Part shown: in pieces, positions 1 through 9,222 of the stretch
How positions within the stretch are numbered: the first letter of the stretch is position 1
Layout: every line of letters starts with the position of its first letter
Origin: Flagellimonas beolgyonensis
GTDB lineage: Bacteria; Bacteroidota; Bacteroidia; Flavobacteriales; Flavobacteriaceae
Length of the DNA stretch: 64,000 bases
NCBI RefSeq assembly: GCF_003992615.1
Contig: NZ_RZMY01000013.1
Coordinates: 38,188 to 102,187, forward strand
Reading direction: 5' to 3'
Notes under the pieces: model-generated
What the model was told of the DNA's origin: nothing
The model's database searches: none
Seen by the model: the letters and a program-made list of their open reading frames with translations, nothing else
Made by a program: the position numbers and the translations under genes

Positions 1-2490
1 CCGGCCATTGAGGACGGGTTCAAGCCCGTTCAGCGCCGAATCATGCATGCCCTAAAGGAGTTGGACGATGGGCGCTACAATAAAGTGGCCAATGTGGTGG
101 GGCATACCATGCAATACCACCCCCATGGTGATGCCAGTATCGCCGATGCCATGGTGCAGATCGGACAAAAGGACCTGCTGATCGATACCCAAGGAAACTG
201 GGGAAATATTTTGACCGGAGATGGAGCAGCAGCACCACGATATATTGAGGCAAGGCTTTCCAAGTTTGCATTGGAAGTGGTATTCAGCCCAAAAATTACA
301 GAATGGCAATTGTCCTACGACGGACGAAAAAAGGAGCCCGTTAACCTTCCGGTAAAATTCCCATTGCTTTTGGCCCAGGGCGCAGAGGGTATTGCGGTAG
401 GACTGTCAACGAAAATTTTGCCCCACAATTTTGTGGAATTGATAGATGCTTCCATCAAACACTTAAAGGGTCAGCGATTCACCTTGTATCCCGATTTTCC
501 AACGGCTGGTATTATCGATGTCACCAATTACAACGATGGCATGCGCGGCGGCAAGATCAGGGTCAGGGCCAAAATATCGACGTTGGACAAGAACACCTTG
601 GTGATCACTGAAATACCCTATGGAACCAACACCTCCTCTTTAATTGATTCCATCTTAAAAGCTAATGATAAGGGTAAAATCAAGATCAAAAAGATAGAGG
701 ACAATACAGCGGCCGAAGTCGAAATCTTGGTGCATTTGCCCAGTGGCATATCACCGGACAAAACAATTGATGCACTTTATGCCTTTACGGCCTGTGAATC
801 GTCCATTTCGCCCTTGGGATGCATCATCGAGGACAACAAACCGAATTTTATCGGGGTTAAAGAAATGCTTGAACGTTCAACGGATAATACTGTTGAACTA
901 CTGAAATCTGAGCTTGAAATACAGTTGGACGAATTGGAGGAACAGTGGCATTTTGCATCGTTGGAGCGCATCTTTATTGAGAATCGTATCTATCGCGATA
1001 TTGAAGAGGAAGAAACATGGGAAGGCGTTATTGCTGCCATCGATAAAGGATTGAAACCCCATACTGCCCACCTAAAACGCGCGGTTACCGAAGAGGACAT
1101 TGTTCGCTTGACCGAAATCCGAATCAAACGTATTTCCAAGTTCGACCTGGAAAAGGCGCAGCAGCTCATTGAAGGGCTGGAGGAAAAGATTGCCCAGACC
1201 AAACACCATTTGGAGCATTTGGTGGAATATGCCATCGATTATTTCAAGGAATTGAAAAAGAAATATGGCGCCGGTCGGGAAAGACAATCGGAAATCCGGA
1301 TTTTTGATGACATCGAGGCCACCAAAGTGGTTATCCGAAATACCAAACTGTACGTAAACCGAGAGGAAGGGTTTATTGGAACTTCCTTAAAACGTGATGA
1401 ATACGTAACGGATTGTAGCGACATTGACGATATTATCGTATTCACCGAAAAAGGTGAAATGATGGTCACCAAGGTGGATTCCAAAGTGTTTGTGGGCAAG
1501 AACATCATCCATGTGGCCGTGTTCAAGAAAAAGGACAAGCGCACCATCTACAACATGATATACAAAGATGGGAAGGGCGGGCCATCTTACATTAAGCGTT
1601 TTAATGTGACCAGCATTACCCGAGACAAGATGTACCAATTGGCAGGCGAAAAAGCTTCTGCTGAAGTACTATATTTTTCCGCCAACCCCAATGGTGAGGC
1701 CGAAGTGGTCACCGTATTGCTCCGTCAATCCGGAAGTATCAAAAAATTAAAATGGGACCTCGATTTTGCCGATGTCCTTATCAAAGGAAGGGCTTCCAAA
1801 GGAAATTTGGTAACCAAGTATCCTGTTAAGCGCATTGAACTGAAAGAAAAAGGAGTATCTACACTGAAACCACGAAAAATTTGGTTTGACGATGTGGTAA
1901 GCCGCTTGAATGTCGATGGAAGAGGGGAGTTGCTCGGTGAATTCAAAGGAGACGATTTGTTGCTGGTCATAGACCAAAAAGGAATTGTAAAAACCATTCC
2001 CCCAGATTTGTTGACACGTTTCAACGATGATATGATCGTATTGGAAAAATGGAATCCGAACAAACCGATTTCCGTAGTACATTATGATGGTGAAAAGGAC
2101 CGCTACTACTTGAAACGCTTTTTGGTTGAAAACCCCAATAAGGAAGAGTTGGTCATCTCCGAAGCACCTAAATCACATTTGGAACTGGTGTCCACCGATT
2201 GGAGACCGGTAATCGAACTCGAATTCGTGAAACCAAGGGGCAAGGATGCCAAACCCAACCAAGAGATCAATGTGGAAGAATTTATTGCCGTAAAAGGGAT
2301 CAAAGCATTGGGAAATCAACTGACAACGGACAAAGTAAAGAGCATAAATGTCTTGGAATCATTGCCTTTTGAAGAACCAAAAGAACAAAAAGCCGAGGAT
2401 ATTGAAGTTGTGGATGAGGAAAATATAGAAGATACCAATACCGATATTGATACAAATAATGGAGGTTCTGATCAGACTTCTTTGTTTTGA
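1..2490 (+). CDS. parC: DNA topoisomerase IV subunit A (5' end outside window)
   Basis: Type IIA topoisomerase subunit that cuts and rejoins DNA and unlinks replicated chromosomes with ParE. The frame is open from base 1, so the N-terminus lies upstream of the window; about 829 residues are visible. The catalytic tyrosine lies in the motif PRYIEARLS (Tyr codon 241-243), just after the winged-helix stretch with HPHGDAS. A coiled-coil stretch (about 1080-1270) and a C-terminal beta-pinwheel region follow, ending in an acidic tail. The 815 residues from the first internal ATG already cover most of the family length. ParC rather than GyrA is inferred from the divergent C-terminal region and the lack of a clear GyrA box; the GyrA/ParC split is the main uncertainty. 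Confidence 0.9.
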   Translation, partial: PAIEDGFKPVQRRIMHALKELDDGRYNKVANVVGHTMQYHPHGDASIADAMVQIGQKDLLIDTQGNWGNILTGDGAAAPRYIEARLSKFALEVVFSPKITEWQLSYDGRKKEPVNLPVKFPLLLAQGAEGIAVGLSTKILPHNFVELIDASIKHLKGQRFTLYPDFPTAGIIDVTNYNDGMRGGKIRVRAKISTLDKNTLVITEIPYGTNTSSLIDSILKANDKGKIKIKKIEDNTAAEVEILVHLPSGISPDKTIDALYAFTACESSISPLGCIIEDNKPNFIGVKEMLERSTDNTVELLKSELEIQLDELEEQWHFASLERIFIENRIYRDIEEEETWEGVIAAIDKGLKPHTAHLKRAVTEEDIVRLTEIRIKRISKFDLEKAQQLIEGLEEKIAQTKHHLEHLVEYAIDYFKELKKKYGAGRERQSEIRIFDDIEATKVVIRNTKLYVNREEGFIGTSLKRDEYVTDCSDIDDIIVFTEKGEMMVTKVDSKVFVGKNIIHVAVFKKKDKRTIYNMIYKDGKGGPSYIKRFNVTSITRDKMYQLAGEKASAEVLYFSANPNGEAEVVTVLLRQSGSIKKLKWDLDFADVLIKGRASKGNLVTKYPVKRIELKEKGVSTLKPRKIWFDDVVSRLNVDGRGELLGEFKGDDLLLVIDQKGIVKTIPPDLLTRFNDDMIVLEKWNPNKPISVVHYDGEKDRYYLKRFLVENPNKEELVISEAPKSHLELVSTDWRPVIELEFVKPRGKDAKPNQEINVEEFIAVKGIKALGNQLTTDKVKSINVLESLPFEEPKEQKAEDIEVVDEENIEDTNTDIDTNNGGSDQTSLF

Positions 2491-2554
2491 ACCAATTTCT
2501 GCCTATATTTTCACTCTTGAGTTACACACCAAAAATTACCTCTTAACAAACTAT

Positions 2555-3511
2555 ATGGACTTTACCAACCCCCTGGTATATGGCGTACCTGTTTTTATTG
2601 CCTTTATATTGCTTGAACTTACATACAGCAAAACCCATGGCGACGACCATCTGTACAATTGGAAAGATTTAGCCGCCAGTGGATTTATGGGAGTTGGCTC
2701 CGCCATTTTGGGGCCATTGTTTAAAGTGGCTTTTGCCATTGTGCTTTTTGAGGGCGTTTACGAACTCTGCAATCCGATAGTCGATGGGGTCAGAACCAAT
2801 TTCCTGGGTTTTCAATCATTCAGTTATGCTTGGTATGTATGGATTTTGTGCCAATTGGCCGACGATTTCACCTATTACTGGTTTCATAGGGCCAACCACG
2901 AAATCCGGATTTTATGGGCGGCGCATATTGTGCACCATTCGTCCGATAATTACAATTTGGGGACCGCCGTTCGTAACGGATGGTTCACCATATTGTACAA
3001 ACCTTTCTTTTATGCATGGATGCCTGCCATAGGTTTTCCACCTGAAATGGTAGTGGTCTGCTTGGGAATCGAGGCATTGTGGCAATTTCAACTACATTCC
3101 GTCTATATCCCAAAATTGGGTTTCTTGGAGAAATTCATGAACACACATACCATGCACCAAGTGCACCACGCCCAGAATGTGGAGTATTTGGACAAAAACC
3201 ATGGCGGTTTCCTTAATATATTTGACAAAATGTTCGGTACTTGGAAAGAATTAGATGAGGAAATCGACGTGAAATACGGTGTTATCCATTCTCCCGATTC
3301 GTTCAACCCCGTTGTTATTCTTACCCATGAATTCAAGGATATTTGGAACGATGTCAAGAAATCGAACAAATTATCGCACAAGTTGATGTACATCTTTGGC
3401 CCTCCGGGATGGAGCCACGATGGAAGCACACTTACGGTAAAACAACAACAACGTCTTTTTGAAGAGCATAAAACGGCCAATCCAGAGCTGGCCTACCAGC
3501 GGCCGAACTAG
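2555..3511 (+). CDS. sterol desaturase / fatty acid hydroxylase family membrane protein
   Basis: Integral membrane di-iron oxygenase family protein of about 318 residues. The histidine clusters that bind the iron pair in this superfamily are visible: FHRANHE, HIVHHSSDNYN and HTMHQVHHAQN. Several hydrophobic segments precede and separate them. The start at 2555 (MDFTNPLVYG) is preferred because the open frame upstream overlaps the end of the topoisomerase gene and reads as non-family sequence. The substrate cannot be told from sequence; family members hydroxylate or desaturate sterols, carotenoids or fatty acids. It converges with the TerC gene, with only 3 bases between the stops. Confidence 0.85.
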   Translation: MDFTNPLVYGVPVFIAFILLELTYSKTHGDDHLYNWKDLAASGFMGVGSAILGPLFKVAFAIVLFEGVYELCNPIVDGVRTNFLGFQSFSYAWYVWILCQLADDFTYYWFHRANHEIRILWAAHIVHHSSDNYNLGTAVRNGWFTILYKPFFYAWMPAIGFPPEMVVVCLGIEALWQFQLHSVYIPKLGFLEKFMNTHTMHQVHHAQNVEYLDKNHGGFLNIFDKMFGTWKELDEEIDVKYGVIHSPDSFNPVVILTHEFKDIWNDVKKSNKLSHKLMYIFGPPGWSHDGSTLTVKQQQRLFEEHKTANPELAYQRPN

Positions 3512-3514
3512 GCT

Positions 3515-4336
3515 TTAATGCTTATCCAAGGCTCCCTTACTTTCTTCAGGATTGGTGTTTTTCTGAATCCGAAGATTTAGAAACTCCACCATTAGCGAAA
3601 AGGCAATTGCGAAATACAAATACCCTTTGGGTATGGACCCAACTTCGTTCTTAAATATGATAAGATGTGAAAGGTGGGCTGATTCGGCAATTAGCATGAA
3701 CCCTATCAAAATCAAAAAGGACAATCCCAGTACTTGGATGGAAGGGTGACGGTTCACAAATTCCCCTACAGGATTGGCAAAAAGCATCATGATCACCACC
3801 GAAATGACAACTGCGGTAATCATCAAGACCAAGGCGTCTGTTGGGTTGGGTGAAATTCCGTTGGTCATACCAATGGCCGTGAGTATGGAATCGAAGGAGA
3901 AAACAATATTGATTACCGTAATTTGAACTATGGCATTCATTAAGGATGAAGACCTAGACTTTTTCACTTCGCGCTCATCATGTCCACGATCTTCAATTTT
4001 TTCATGGATTTCGCGTGTACTCTTATACAACAGAAACAGCCCTCCTGCGAATAATATTACTGCTTGCCAGCTAATGCCACCAGTAATCCATGATTCATTA
4101 AAAACCAAAAAAGGTTTTTTCATCTTGGTGAGCCAAGTTATCCCGAACAAAAGGATGATCCGCAAAAGCATGGCCAGAACCAATCCGATATTGGTGGCTT
4201 TTTTACGATTTTGTTTCTCCAGTTTCCCTGCAGCGATGGAAATGAAGATGATATTGTCGATACCCAGCACAATTTCCAAAAAAGTCAGGGTCAAAAGAGC
4301 CATCCAGGCATCGGGACTGGTGAAGATTTCAAACAT
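3515..4336 (-). CDS. TerC family integral membrane protein
   Basis: Member of the TerC/Alx family, membrane proteins linked to tellurite resistance and to metal (mainly manganese) export. The 273-residue product has about seven membrane segments. It carries the family signature LEIVLGIDNIIFISI near the N-terminus and the matching repeat VINIVFSFDSILTAIGM mid-protein; the acidic residues in both are expected to bind metal. The lipoprotein gene ends 2 bases upstream of its start, so the two are probably cotranscribed. The exact substrate is not shown by the sequence. Confidence 0.88.
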   Translation of the reverse strand: MFEIFTSPDAWMALLTLTFLEIVLGIDNIIFISIAAGKLEKQNRKKATNIGLVLAMLLRIILLFGITWLTKMKKPFLVFNESWITGGISWQAVILFAGGLFLLYKSTREIHEKIEDRGHDEREVKKSRSSSLMNAIVQITVINIVFSFDSILTAIGMTNGISPNPTDALVLMITAVVISVVIMMLFANPVGEFVNRHPSIQVLGLSFLILIGFMLIAESAHLSHLIIFKNEVGSIPKGYLYFAIAFSLMVEFLNLRIQKNTNPEESKGALDKH

Positions 4337-4338
4337 GG

Positions 4339-4716
4339 TCAGTGTATTTTATAGGCAGTTCCTTTAAATTTCCGCTTATCGCCAATGGCGTTGTATTCAA
4401 AAGTATACGTGGAGTCTGTCGTGGTCAATATTTTGATATGGATGGATTTTTCCTCCTCCATATTCTTGGGGTTCATGTTTCTTAAAACATATTCACAATC
4501 ATTGATCCAACGAACGGTGGAGGAATCTATCTTTCCTTCAAATTCATCCACTTCCATGTCCATAGTTCGCGTAAAATAAGTTGTTTTTTCCTCTCCGTTT
4601 ATGGTGGTGGTAAACGAAAACTTACCAGTTTTAAAGTCAGTACAATCCCTTTGGGGCGGTTGTTTACAGGCAAGAACGAACAGCAAAAGCATACCGAGGA
4701 AAACATGTTTTTTCAT
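4339..4716 (-). CDS. small conserved flavobacterial lipoprotein
   Basis: About 125 residues with a lipoprotein signal peptide: MKK, a hydrophobic stretch, and lipobox LFVLAC with the acylated Cys near residue 17. The start at 4716 is chosen because the upstream in-frame ATG (4752) would add residues in front of a normal signal peptide. The rest looks like a small beta-rich domain with conserved-looking WINDCEYVL and YTFEYNAIGDKRKFKGTAY stretches. I recall similar short proteins in flavobacteria carrying the misleading label DNA topoisomerase IV; nothing here supports an enzyme. Function unknown. Confidence 0.75.
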   Translation of the reverse strand: MKKHVFLGMLLLFVLACKQPPQRDCTDFKTGKFSFTTTINGEEKTTYFTRTMDMEVDEFEGKIDSSTVRWINDCEYVLRNMNPKNMEEEKSIHIKILTTTDSTYTFEYNAIGDKRKFKGTAYKIH

Positions 4717-4748
4717 GTTTACAAAGTAACGGAAAGAATAGGAAAGGG

Positions 4749-5153
4749 TCAATCCTTTTTTGGGTTGAAAACCTCAAAGGTTCCGTCTGTATAGAACAGT
4801 GCGATTTGTTTGGTCTTAATTGTTTTAGAGCCAATGCCCTTGGTGGTTATCGATTCAGTTTCAGAGGGAACGATCGGCGGAGCAATTGTCTTCGTTGTAT
4901 TCTCATCAACGTTTTGCTTGGATTCAATTGTGGCAGGAGGGAAGCTGCCCTCTCCTTTTAACAACCAATACAAATCCACTTCAGGATACGCGGTGATCAA
5001 TTTGAGAACAAAATCAAGACTGGGTTTATTTCTGCCATTGAGCAAATGAGATATACTGGATCGTTGCACACCGATCTCATCCGCAAAGGCAGAAACCGTT
5101 AAACCGTAGAAGTCTATTACTTGCTGAATCCGTGTAACAATCTCTTCGTTCAC
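4749..5153 (-). CDS. XRE-family helix-turn-helix regulator
   Basis: 134-residue DNA-binding protein with an N-terminal HTH_3 domain (about residues 5-60): VSAFADEIGVQRSSISHLLNG contains the turn and recognition helix. The C-terminal half is a low-complexity Thr/Ile-rich linker ending in a short segment with FYTDGTFEVFNPKKD. No membrane segment or ligand domain is seen. It has its own promoter (-7 box 5173-5180 on the minus strand). The following lipoprotein and TerC genes lie close behind, so it may head a three-gene unit. Targets unknown. Confidence 0.85.
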   Translation of the reverse strand: MNEEIVTRIQQVIDFYGLTVSAFADEIGVQRSSISHLLNGRNKPSLDFVLKLITAYPEVDLYWLLKGEGSFPPATIESKQNVDENTTKTIAPPIVPSETESITTKGIGSKTIKTKQIALFYTDGTFEVFNPKKD

Positions 5154-5172
5154 AAATGTAAAATTTATAATT

Positions 5173-5180
5173 CAAAGGTA
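5173..5180 (-). promoter_or_regulatory. promoter -7 box of the XRE regulator
   Basis: On the minus strand this reads TACCTTTG, an exact match to the Bacteroidota -7 consensus TAnnTTTG, 20 bases upstream of the regulator's ATG. Confidence 0.6.
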
Positions 5181-5382
5181 GAACAACTTCCACTTCTCAC
5201 CAAGAATAATAGTGATATTGATAATCATAATCTCAACAAAGAGTTTAATTAAATAAAATTAATTATCTGATATATTAGGTGTTATAATTTACTACAAACT
5301 AAATGTATGCAATTGTAACAAACTCGACACATACCGATAAATAATAAGTTACATATGTAAATTTAATTATCATTATTGATGA

Positions 5383-5390
5383 TACATTTG
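5383..5390 (+). promoter_or_regulatory. promoter -7 box of the M14 carboxypeptidase gene
   Basis: TACATTTG matches TAnnTTTG exactly. The AT-rich stretch before it (about 5154-5382) also holds the 10-base palindrome TACATATGTA (about 5351-5360), a possible operator. No gene is seen between 5154 and the carboxypeptidase. Confidence 0.55.
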
Positions 5391-5437
5391 TAAACTTATT
5401 GATGTTTACTTTTGTCAATGGATCGCAAACCTTCACT

Positions 5438-6529
5438 ATGATTGCTTATTCCCTATTCAAGGAAAAATCCCTATCCGGACGATACATCACTATGGATTTA
5501 TTAAATGCTACATGCTTTTCGAAGCTCAATGCTCCCATTGTGCAAATAGGTAAATCGGTAGATGGGGAAATCTTGAAGGCATTTTCGATAGGAATGGGCG
5601 CCAAGAAAGTTTTGATGTGGTCCCAAATGCACGGTAACGAATCGACCACCACAAAGGCGGTTTGGGACATGGTCAATTTTTTAGGGACACAAGATGAATT
5701 GGCCTTGTCCATTTTGGAACAATGCACATTAATGATAGTCCCAATGCTGAACCCCGATGGCGCAAAAGCCTATACCCGTGTGAACAGTAATCAGATAGAC
5801 CTTAATAGGGATGCCAAGGAAAGGTCGCAACCTGAAAGCCAAGCATTACGCCAATTGTTCCAAAACTTTAAACCCCATTTTTGTTTCAACTTGCACGATC
5901 AACGCACGTTGTTCAGCGCTGGAAATGTGGCCAAGCCCGCAACCGTTTCGTTCCTATCCCCAGCGAGTAATAAGGAACGTGACCTTACGCCCAATCGTGA
6001 AGTGGCCATGCAGGTGATCGTTGCCATGAACAATAAGCTTCAAGAATTGATTCCGGGTCAGGTTGGGCGGTATGATGATGGTTTTAATGATAATTGTGTG
6101 GGTGACGCTTTTCAGATGGCGGGTGTTCCGACGATTTTATTTGAAGCAGGACACTATCCGAAGGATTACCAACGGGAGAAAACCCGGGAGTACATCTTTT
6201 ATGCCCTGGTGGAAGCGCTGACCACCATTGCAAATAATACTTTCCCCAACTATAGCACATCCGATTATTTCAAAATTCCGGAGAACGAAAAACTTTTCTT
6301 TGATATTATAGTGGATAATGCCAATAGTGTAAATCCGAATATAGAAATAGGGCACAGGATTGGTATACGGTATAAGGAAGTCTTGGAAAAAGGTGCCATT
6401 TTGTTCAAACCAGAAATTGCAGAAATCGGATTATTGACCGAATATTTTGGGCACGAGACTTGGGATTGTTCGGATTCCGTGGAAAACCTGCCTGCCGAAA
6501 TTATGGACTTGGTGTTAACAGTCAGCTAA
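5438..6529 (+). CDS. M14 family zinc carboxypeptidase
   Basis: Zinc metallopeptidase of the carboxypeptidase A/T superfamily, about 363 residues. The motif HGNE in SQMHGNESTTT gives the HxxE zinc ligands, and NLHDQRT supplies the likely third ligand. NPDGAKAYTRVN and IDLNRDAKE match the substrate-binding NPDG and NRD stretches of the family; FEAGHYP holds the probable catalytic Glu. No signal peptide is visible, so it is probably cytoplasmic. The start is uncertain: ATG at 5402 is also in frame, but it lies about 5 bases from the predicted transcription start, and the family-like segment YSLFKEKSLSGRYI follows the 5438 ATG directly. Confidence 0.85.
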   Translation: MIAYSLFKEKSLSGRYITMDLLNATCFSKLNAPIVQIGKSVDGEILKAFSIGMGAKKVLMWSQMHGNESTTTKAVWDMVNFLGTQDELALSILEQCTLMIVPMLNPDGAKAYTRVNSNQIDLNRDAKERSQPESQALRQLFQNFKPHFCFNLHDQRTLFSAGNVAKPATVSFLSPASNKERDLTPNREVAMQVIVAMNNKLQELIPGQVGRYDDGFNDNCVGDAFQMAGVPTILFEAGHYPKDYQREKTREYIFYALVEALTTIANNTFPNYSTSDYFKIPENEKLFFDIIVDNANSVNPNIEIGHRIGIRYKEVLEKGAILFKPEIAEIGLLTEYFGHETWDCSDSVENLPAEIMDLVLTVS

Positions 6530-6607
6530 TAATCAACAAATTCCACTTCTCTCTTGCATTTTATTTAAAAAAGAACCAATTTTATTATGTAAATTTCCTT
6601 AATTAAC

Positions 6608-6615
6608 TAATTTTG
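6608..6615 (+). promoter_or_regulatory. promoter -7 box of the Lrp-type regulator
   Basis: TAATTTTG, an exact TAnnTTTG match 16 bases before the ATG at 6632. Confidence 0.6.
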
Positions 6616-6631
6616 TTGAAAATTTCCATAC

Positions 6632-7111
6632 ATGAATAAAGTTAAGCTTGACGAAATCGACCATCAGATATTGGATATGCTGATCGATAATACCCGAACT
6701 CCCTTTACCGATATTGCCAAGAAATTGTTGATTTCGGCAGGAACAGTTCACGTTAGGGTGAAGAAAATGGAGGAATCTGGCATCATCAAAGGCTCTTCAT
6801 TGACCTTGGATTATGTAAAACTCGGGTATTCCTTCATCGCTTATGTTGGTATTTTTCTTGAGAAAACCCATCAGACCAAATTCGTTCTCGAAAGGCTGAA
6901 CCAAATACCCTATGTGACCGTTGCGCACATTACCACCGGAAAATTCAACATTTTCTGCAAGATCAGGGCCCGCGATACCACCCATGCCAAGAACATCATT
7001 TTTAAGATTGATGACATTGATGGTATCAGTAGAACGGAAACCATGATTTCCTTGGAAGAAAGCATCAACGACAAAAAGCGTTTGATGCATACTATTTTCA
7101 ACGAACTTTAA
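6632..7111 (+). CDS. Lrp/AsnC family transcriptional regulator
   Basis: 159 residues in the classic Lrp layout. An N-terminal winged HTH (about residues 5-60: LDEIDHQILDMLIDNTRTPF, then GTVHVRVKKMEESGII) is followed by a C-terminal RAM/ligand-binding domain (about 70-150: IAYVGIFLEKTHQTKFVLERL, VAHITTGKFNIFCKIRARD). Family members form octamers and sense amino acids. The DinB gene begins 15 bases after the stop and is probably cotranscribed. The effector cannot be named from the sequence. Confidence 0.92.
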   Translation: MNKVKLDEIDHQILDMLIDNTRTPFTDIAKKLLISAGTVHVRVKKMEESGIIKGSSLTLDYVKLGYSFIAYVGIFLEKTHQTKFVLERLNQIPYVTVAHITTGKFNIFCKIRARDTTHAKNIIFKIDDIDGISRTETMISLEESINDKKRLMHTIFNEL

Positions 7112-7126
7112 TTAGGTCGTTTAACC

Positions 7127-7651
7127 ATGTTTACCTCAGAACTTCCCACTTCTGAATACAATCCGTATTACCACACCTATATTTTGGCCTTGGGAGAAGT
7201 AGAACTCATGGCCGAATTGGAAAATGGCAAGAAGAAATTTTTTGCACTCATGGAAAGTTTTCCAGAGGAGAAGTTGGGCCATGCTTACGCTGAAGGCAAA
7301 TGGACCTTGGCGGAATCTTTGGTTCACATGTTGGATACGGAGCGGGTTTTTCAATACAGGGCGCTTCGTTTTGCAAGAAACGACAAGACCGATCTCCCTG
7401 GTTTTGATCAAGATGCCTATGTTCCGAATTCCAATGCTGCGAACCGGACCAAAGCCGATATACTGGAAGAATATAAAGCCGTACGCGAGTCTACACTAAC
7501 GCTTTTTCGCTCTTTTTCCGATGAAGTGCTGGAACGTAGGGGCGTGGCAAGTGGCTCACAAATGAGTGTACGTGCCTTGGGCTATATTATCTGTGGGCAC
7601 CAGGCCCATCATGTAAAAATTGCAAGGGAAAGATACTTGAAGGATCAGTAA
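7127..7651 (+). CDS. DinB family protein (putative metal-dependent hydrolase)
   Basis: 174-residue four-helix-bundle protein of the DinB/YfiT superfamily. The three metal-ligand histidines typical of the fold are visible in LVHMLDTERVFQYRAL and GHQAHHVKIARERYL. Members include thiol-transferases and hydrolases, most without known function. It follows the Lrp gene closely, and its last codons overlap by 7 bases the end of the convergent gene at 7645. Confidence 0.85.
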   Translation: MFTSELPTSEYNPYYHTYILALGEVELMAELENGKKKFFALMESFPEEKLGHAYAEGKWTLAESLVHMLDTERVFQYRALRFARNDKTDLPGFDQDAYVPNSNAANRTKADILEEYKAVRESTLTLFRSFSDEVLERRGVASGSQMSVRALGYIICGHQAHHVKIARERYLKDQ

Positions 7652-7980
7652 TCGGATTCTGAATCCACATCCTCGCTATCAAAATCAGTGTTCCGGAACG
7701 AATCCTCATCAAATTCCGATACTGCTTCGGGAACAAGGTCTTTTTCCAATTCCTTTTCGATGGTTTCCTCAAAATTGGCAATAAAGTTGGAAAGGCTCTT
7801 GCTGATTTTCACCAGATATACCGTATCATCCGTTCTGATTTCCACTGCCTCGATAACCTCCCCATTCGGTTTTTTGATGGTAATGATGTCATCATCGCCA
7901 TAACCATCTGGATAGGAATCAATTAGAATTGATGCCGCTGTGTGGTCGAGTTTCTTGTAATCGATCAAAATTCGTTTCAT
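7645..7980 (-). CDS. conserved hypothetical acidic protein
   Basis: 111 residues, no signal peptide or membrane segment. The N-terminal part looks like a compact beta-alpha domain (MKRILIDYKKLDHTAASIL, DDDIITIKKPNGEVIEAVEI, TVYLVKISKSLSNFIANFE). The last third is a strongly acidic tail rich in Asp, Glu and Ser. It lies 95 bases downstream of aroB on the same strand and may be read from the aroB transcript. I do not recognise a function. Confidence 0.65.
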   Translation of the reverse strand: MKRILIDYKKLDHTAASILIDSYPDGYGDDDIITIKKPNGEVIEAVEIRTDDTVYLVKISKSLSNFIANFEETIEKELEKDLVPEAVSEFDEDSFRNTDFDSEDVDSESDY

Positions 7981-8075
7981 AATGGTTAGTTATTTGTTTG
8001 TTTCCCTAATCTAGGGATTTTCGAATTTGATGGATTCAAAGAGTTGCGAACGCAAAAAAATAGTATATGAAGCCG

Positions 8076-9131
8076 CTAATCCATGTAGTAAGCAAAGGCT
8101 TTAAGAATCAAATTTTCAGGCACTTTAATATCGGTCACAGCGTTTCCAATACCGTGCAATAGCACAAAATTGACATCGCCGTGCGAGTTTTTCTTGTCAT
8201 ACTTCAGCAGTTTCATAATGGCATCGATATCGTGCTCATTAAAACTCACCCGATCAAAATAGTGCAGGAAGGTCGTTTTGATCTCGTCAAGGGATAAACG
8301 GGACAACCCTTGCAGTTCGTGGGATAGATAGGCTTCCAATATCATCCCAATGGCAATGGCCTCGCCATGCAGCAGTGTTTTTTTATCGTAATTCTCCAAG
8401 CAATACGATTCGATGGCATGGCCCAGAGTGTGTCCGAAATTGAGGATCTTGCGTAGCCCTTGTTCTGTTGGGTCGATCATGACCACTTCATTTTTAAGTG
8501 CTATGGACCGCTGAATGTTTGTTGGATCGGAAAAGGCTCCTTCATTTTTAAGTACATCCCAATATTCGGCATCCTTGATCAATCCGTGTTTCAACATTTC
8601 GGCAAAGCCGCTGATCACCTGTCTGTTTTCCAACGTTTTTAAAAACTCTGGGAAAACAAGCACCATTTGGGGCTGGTTGATCACCCCAATCTGGTTTTTA
8701 AGGGAACCTAGGTCCACACCGGTTTTGCCACCAACAGAGGCGTCCACCATGGATAGCAGGGTAGTGGGGATATTGATGAAATCGATGCCCCTTTTAAAAG
8801 TGGAGGCCACAAATCCGCCCATATCGGTGAGCACACCTCCACCAAGGTTGATCAAGAGGCTTTTTCGATCGCCATCAAAATTGGACAATTGCTCCCAAAG
8901 GCTTAAACAGGTGTGTATGTGCTTTTGTTCCTCACCAGACTTGATTTCCAGTATTTCGTCAATGTGTCCGGTAAAGGTTTTACTGAATTCCGGTAAACAA
9001 AATTTTCGGGTGTTTTCATCCACCAAAACAAAAATTTTGGAATAGTTCTTCTTTTCAACATGCTGATTCAGTGCAGCCTGGGCCAAGGCACCAATGTGGA
9101 CTTCGTAGGATTGTGATTTTACCGACTCCAT
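8076..9131 (-). CDS. aroB: 3-dehydroquinate synthase
   Basis: Second step of the shikimate pathway, converting DAHP to 3-dehydroquinate with NAD+ and a divalent metal. The 351-residue protein has the NAD-binding region GGGVLTDMGGFVASTFKRG, followed by PTTLLSMVDASVGGKTGVD. The metal-ligand region includes FAEMLKHGLI, LNFGHTLGHAIE and LLHGEAIAIGM. Length and motif order fit the family. It sits divergently from proline dehydrogenase, with the promoter region of the latter between them. Confidence 0.96.
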   Translation of the reverse strand: MESVKSQSYEVHIGALAQAALNQHVEKKNYSKIFVLVDENTRKFCLPEFSKTFTGHIDEILEIKSGEEQKHIHTCLSLWEQLSNFDGDRKSLLINLGGGVLTDMGGFVASTFKRGIDFINIPTTLLSMVDASVGGKTGVDLGSLKNQIGVINQPQMVLVFPEFLKTLENRQVISGFAEMLKHGLIKDAEYWDVLKNEGAFSDPTNIQRSIALKNEVVMIDPTEQGLRKILNFGHTLGHAIESYCLENYDKKTLLHGEAIAIGMILEAYLSHELQGLSRLSLDEIKTTFLHYFDRVSFNEHDIDAIMKLLKYDKKNSHGDVNFVLLHGIGNAVTDIKVPENLILKAFAYYMD

Positions 9132-9191
9132 AATTCAAATTACTACGCTAAATAAAGATTATTTTATAGAAATGATTCTGTTTTCCGTACT

Positions 9192-9199
9192 TATATTTG
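9192..9199 (+). promoter_or_regulatory. promoter -7 box of the proline dehydrogenase gene
   Basis: TATATTTG, an exact TAnnTTTG match. It lies inside the longest open frame but 23 bases before the ATG at 9223, so it argues for the later start. Confidence 0.6.
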
Positions 9200-9222
9200 A
9201 ATCATTAAATGGAATACAAATA

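Noticed and set aside
5351..5360. Palindrome TACATATGTA as an XRE operator
   Set aside because: A single 10-base palindrome in an AT-rich region can arise by chance and there is no second copy; it is mentioned only with the promoter.
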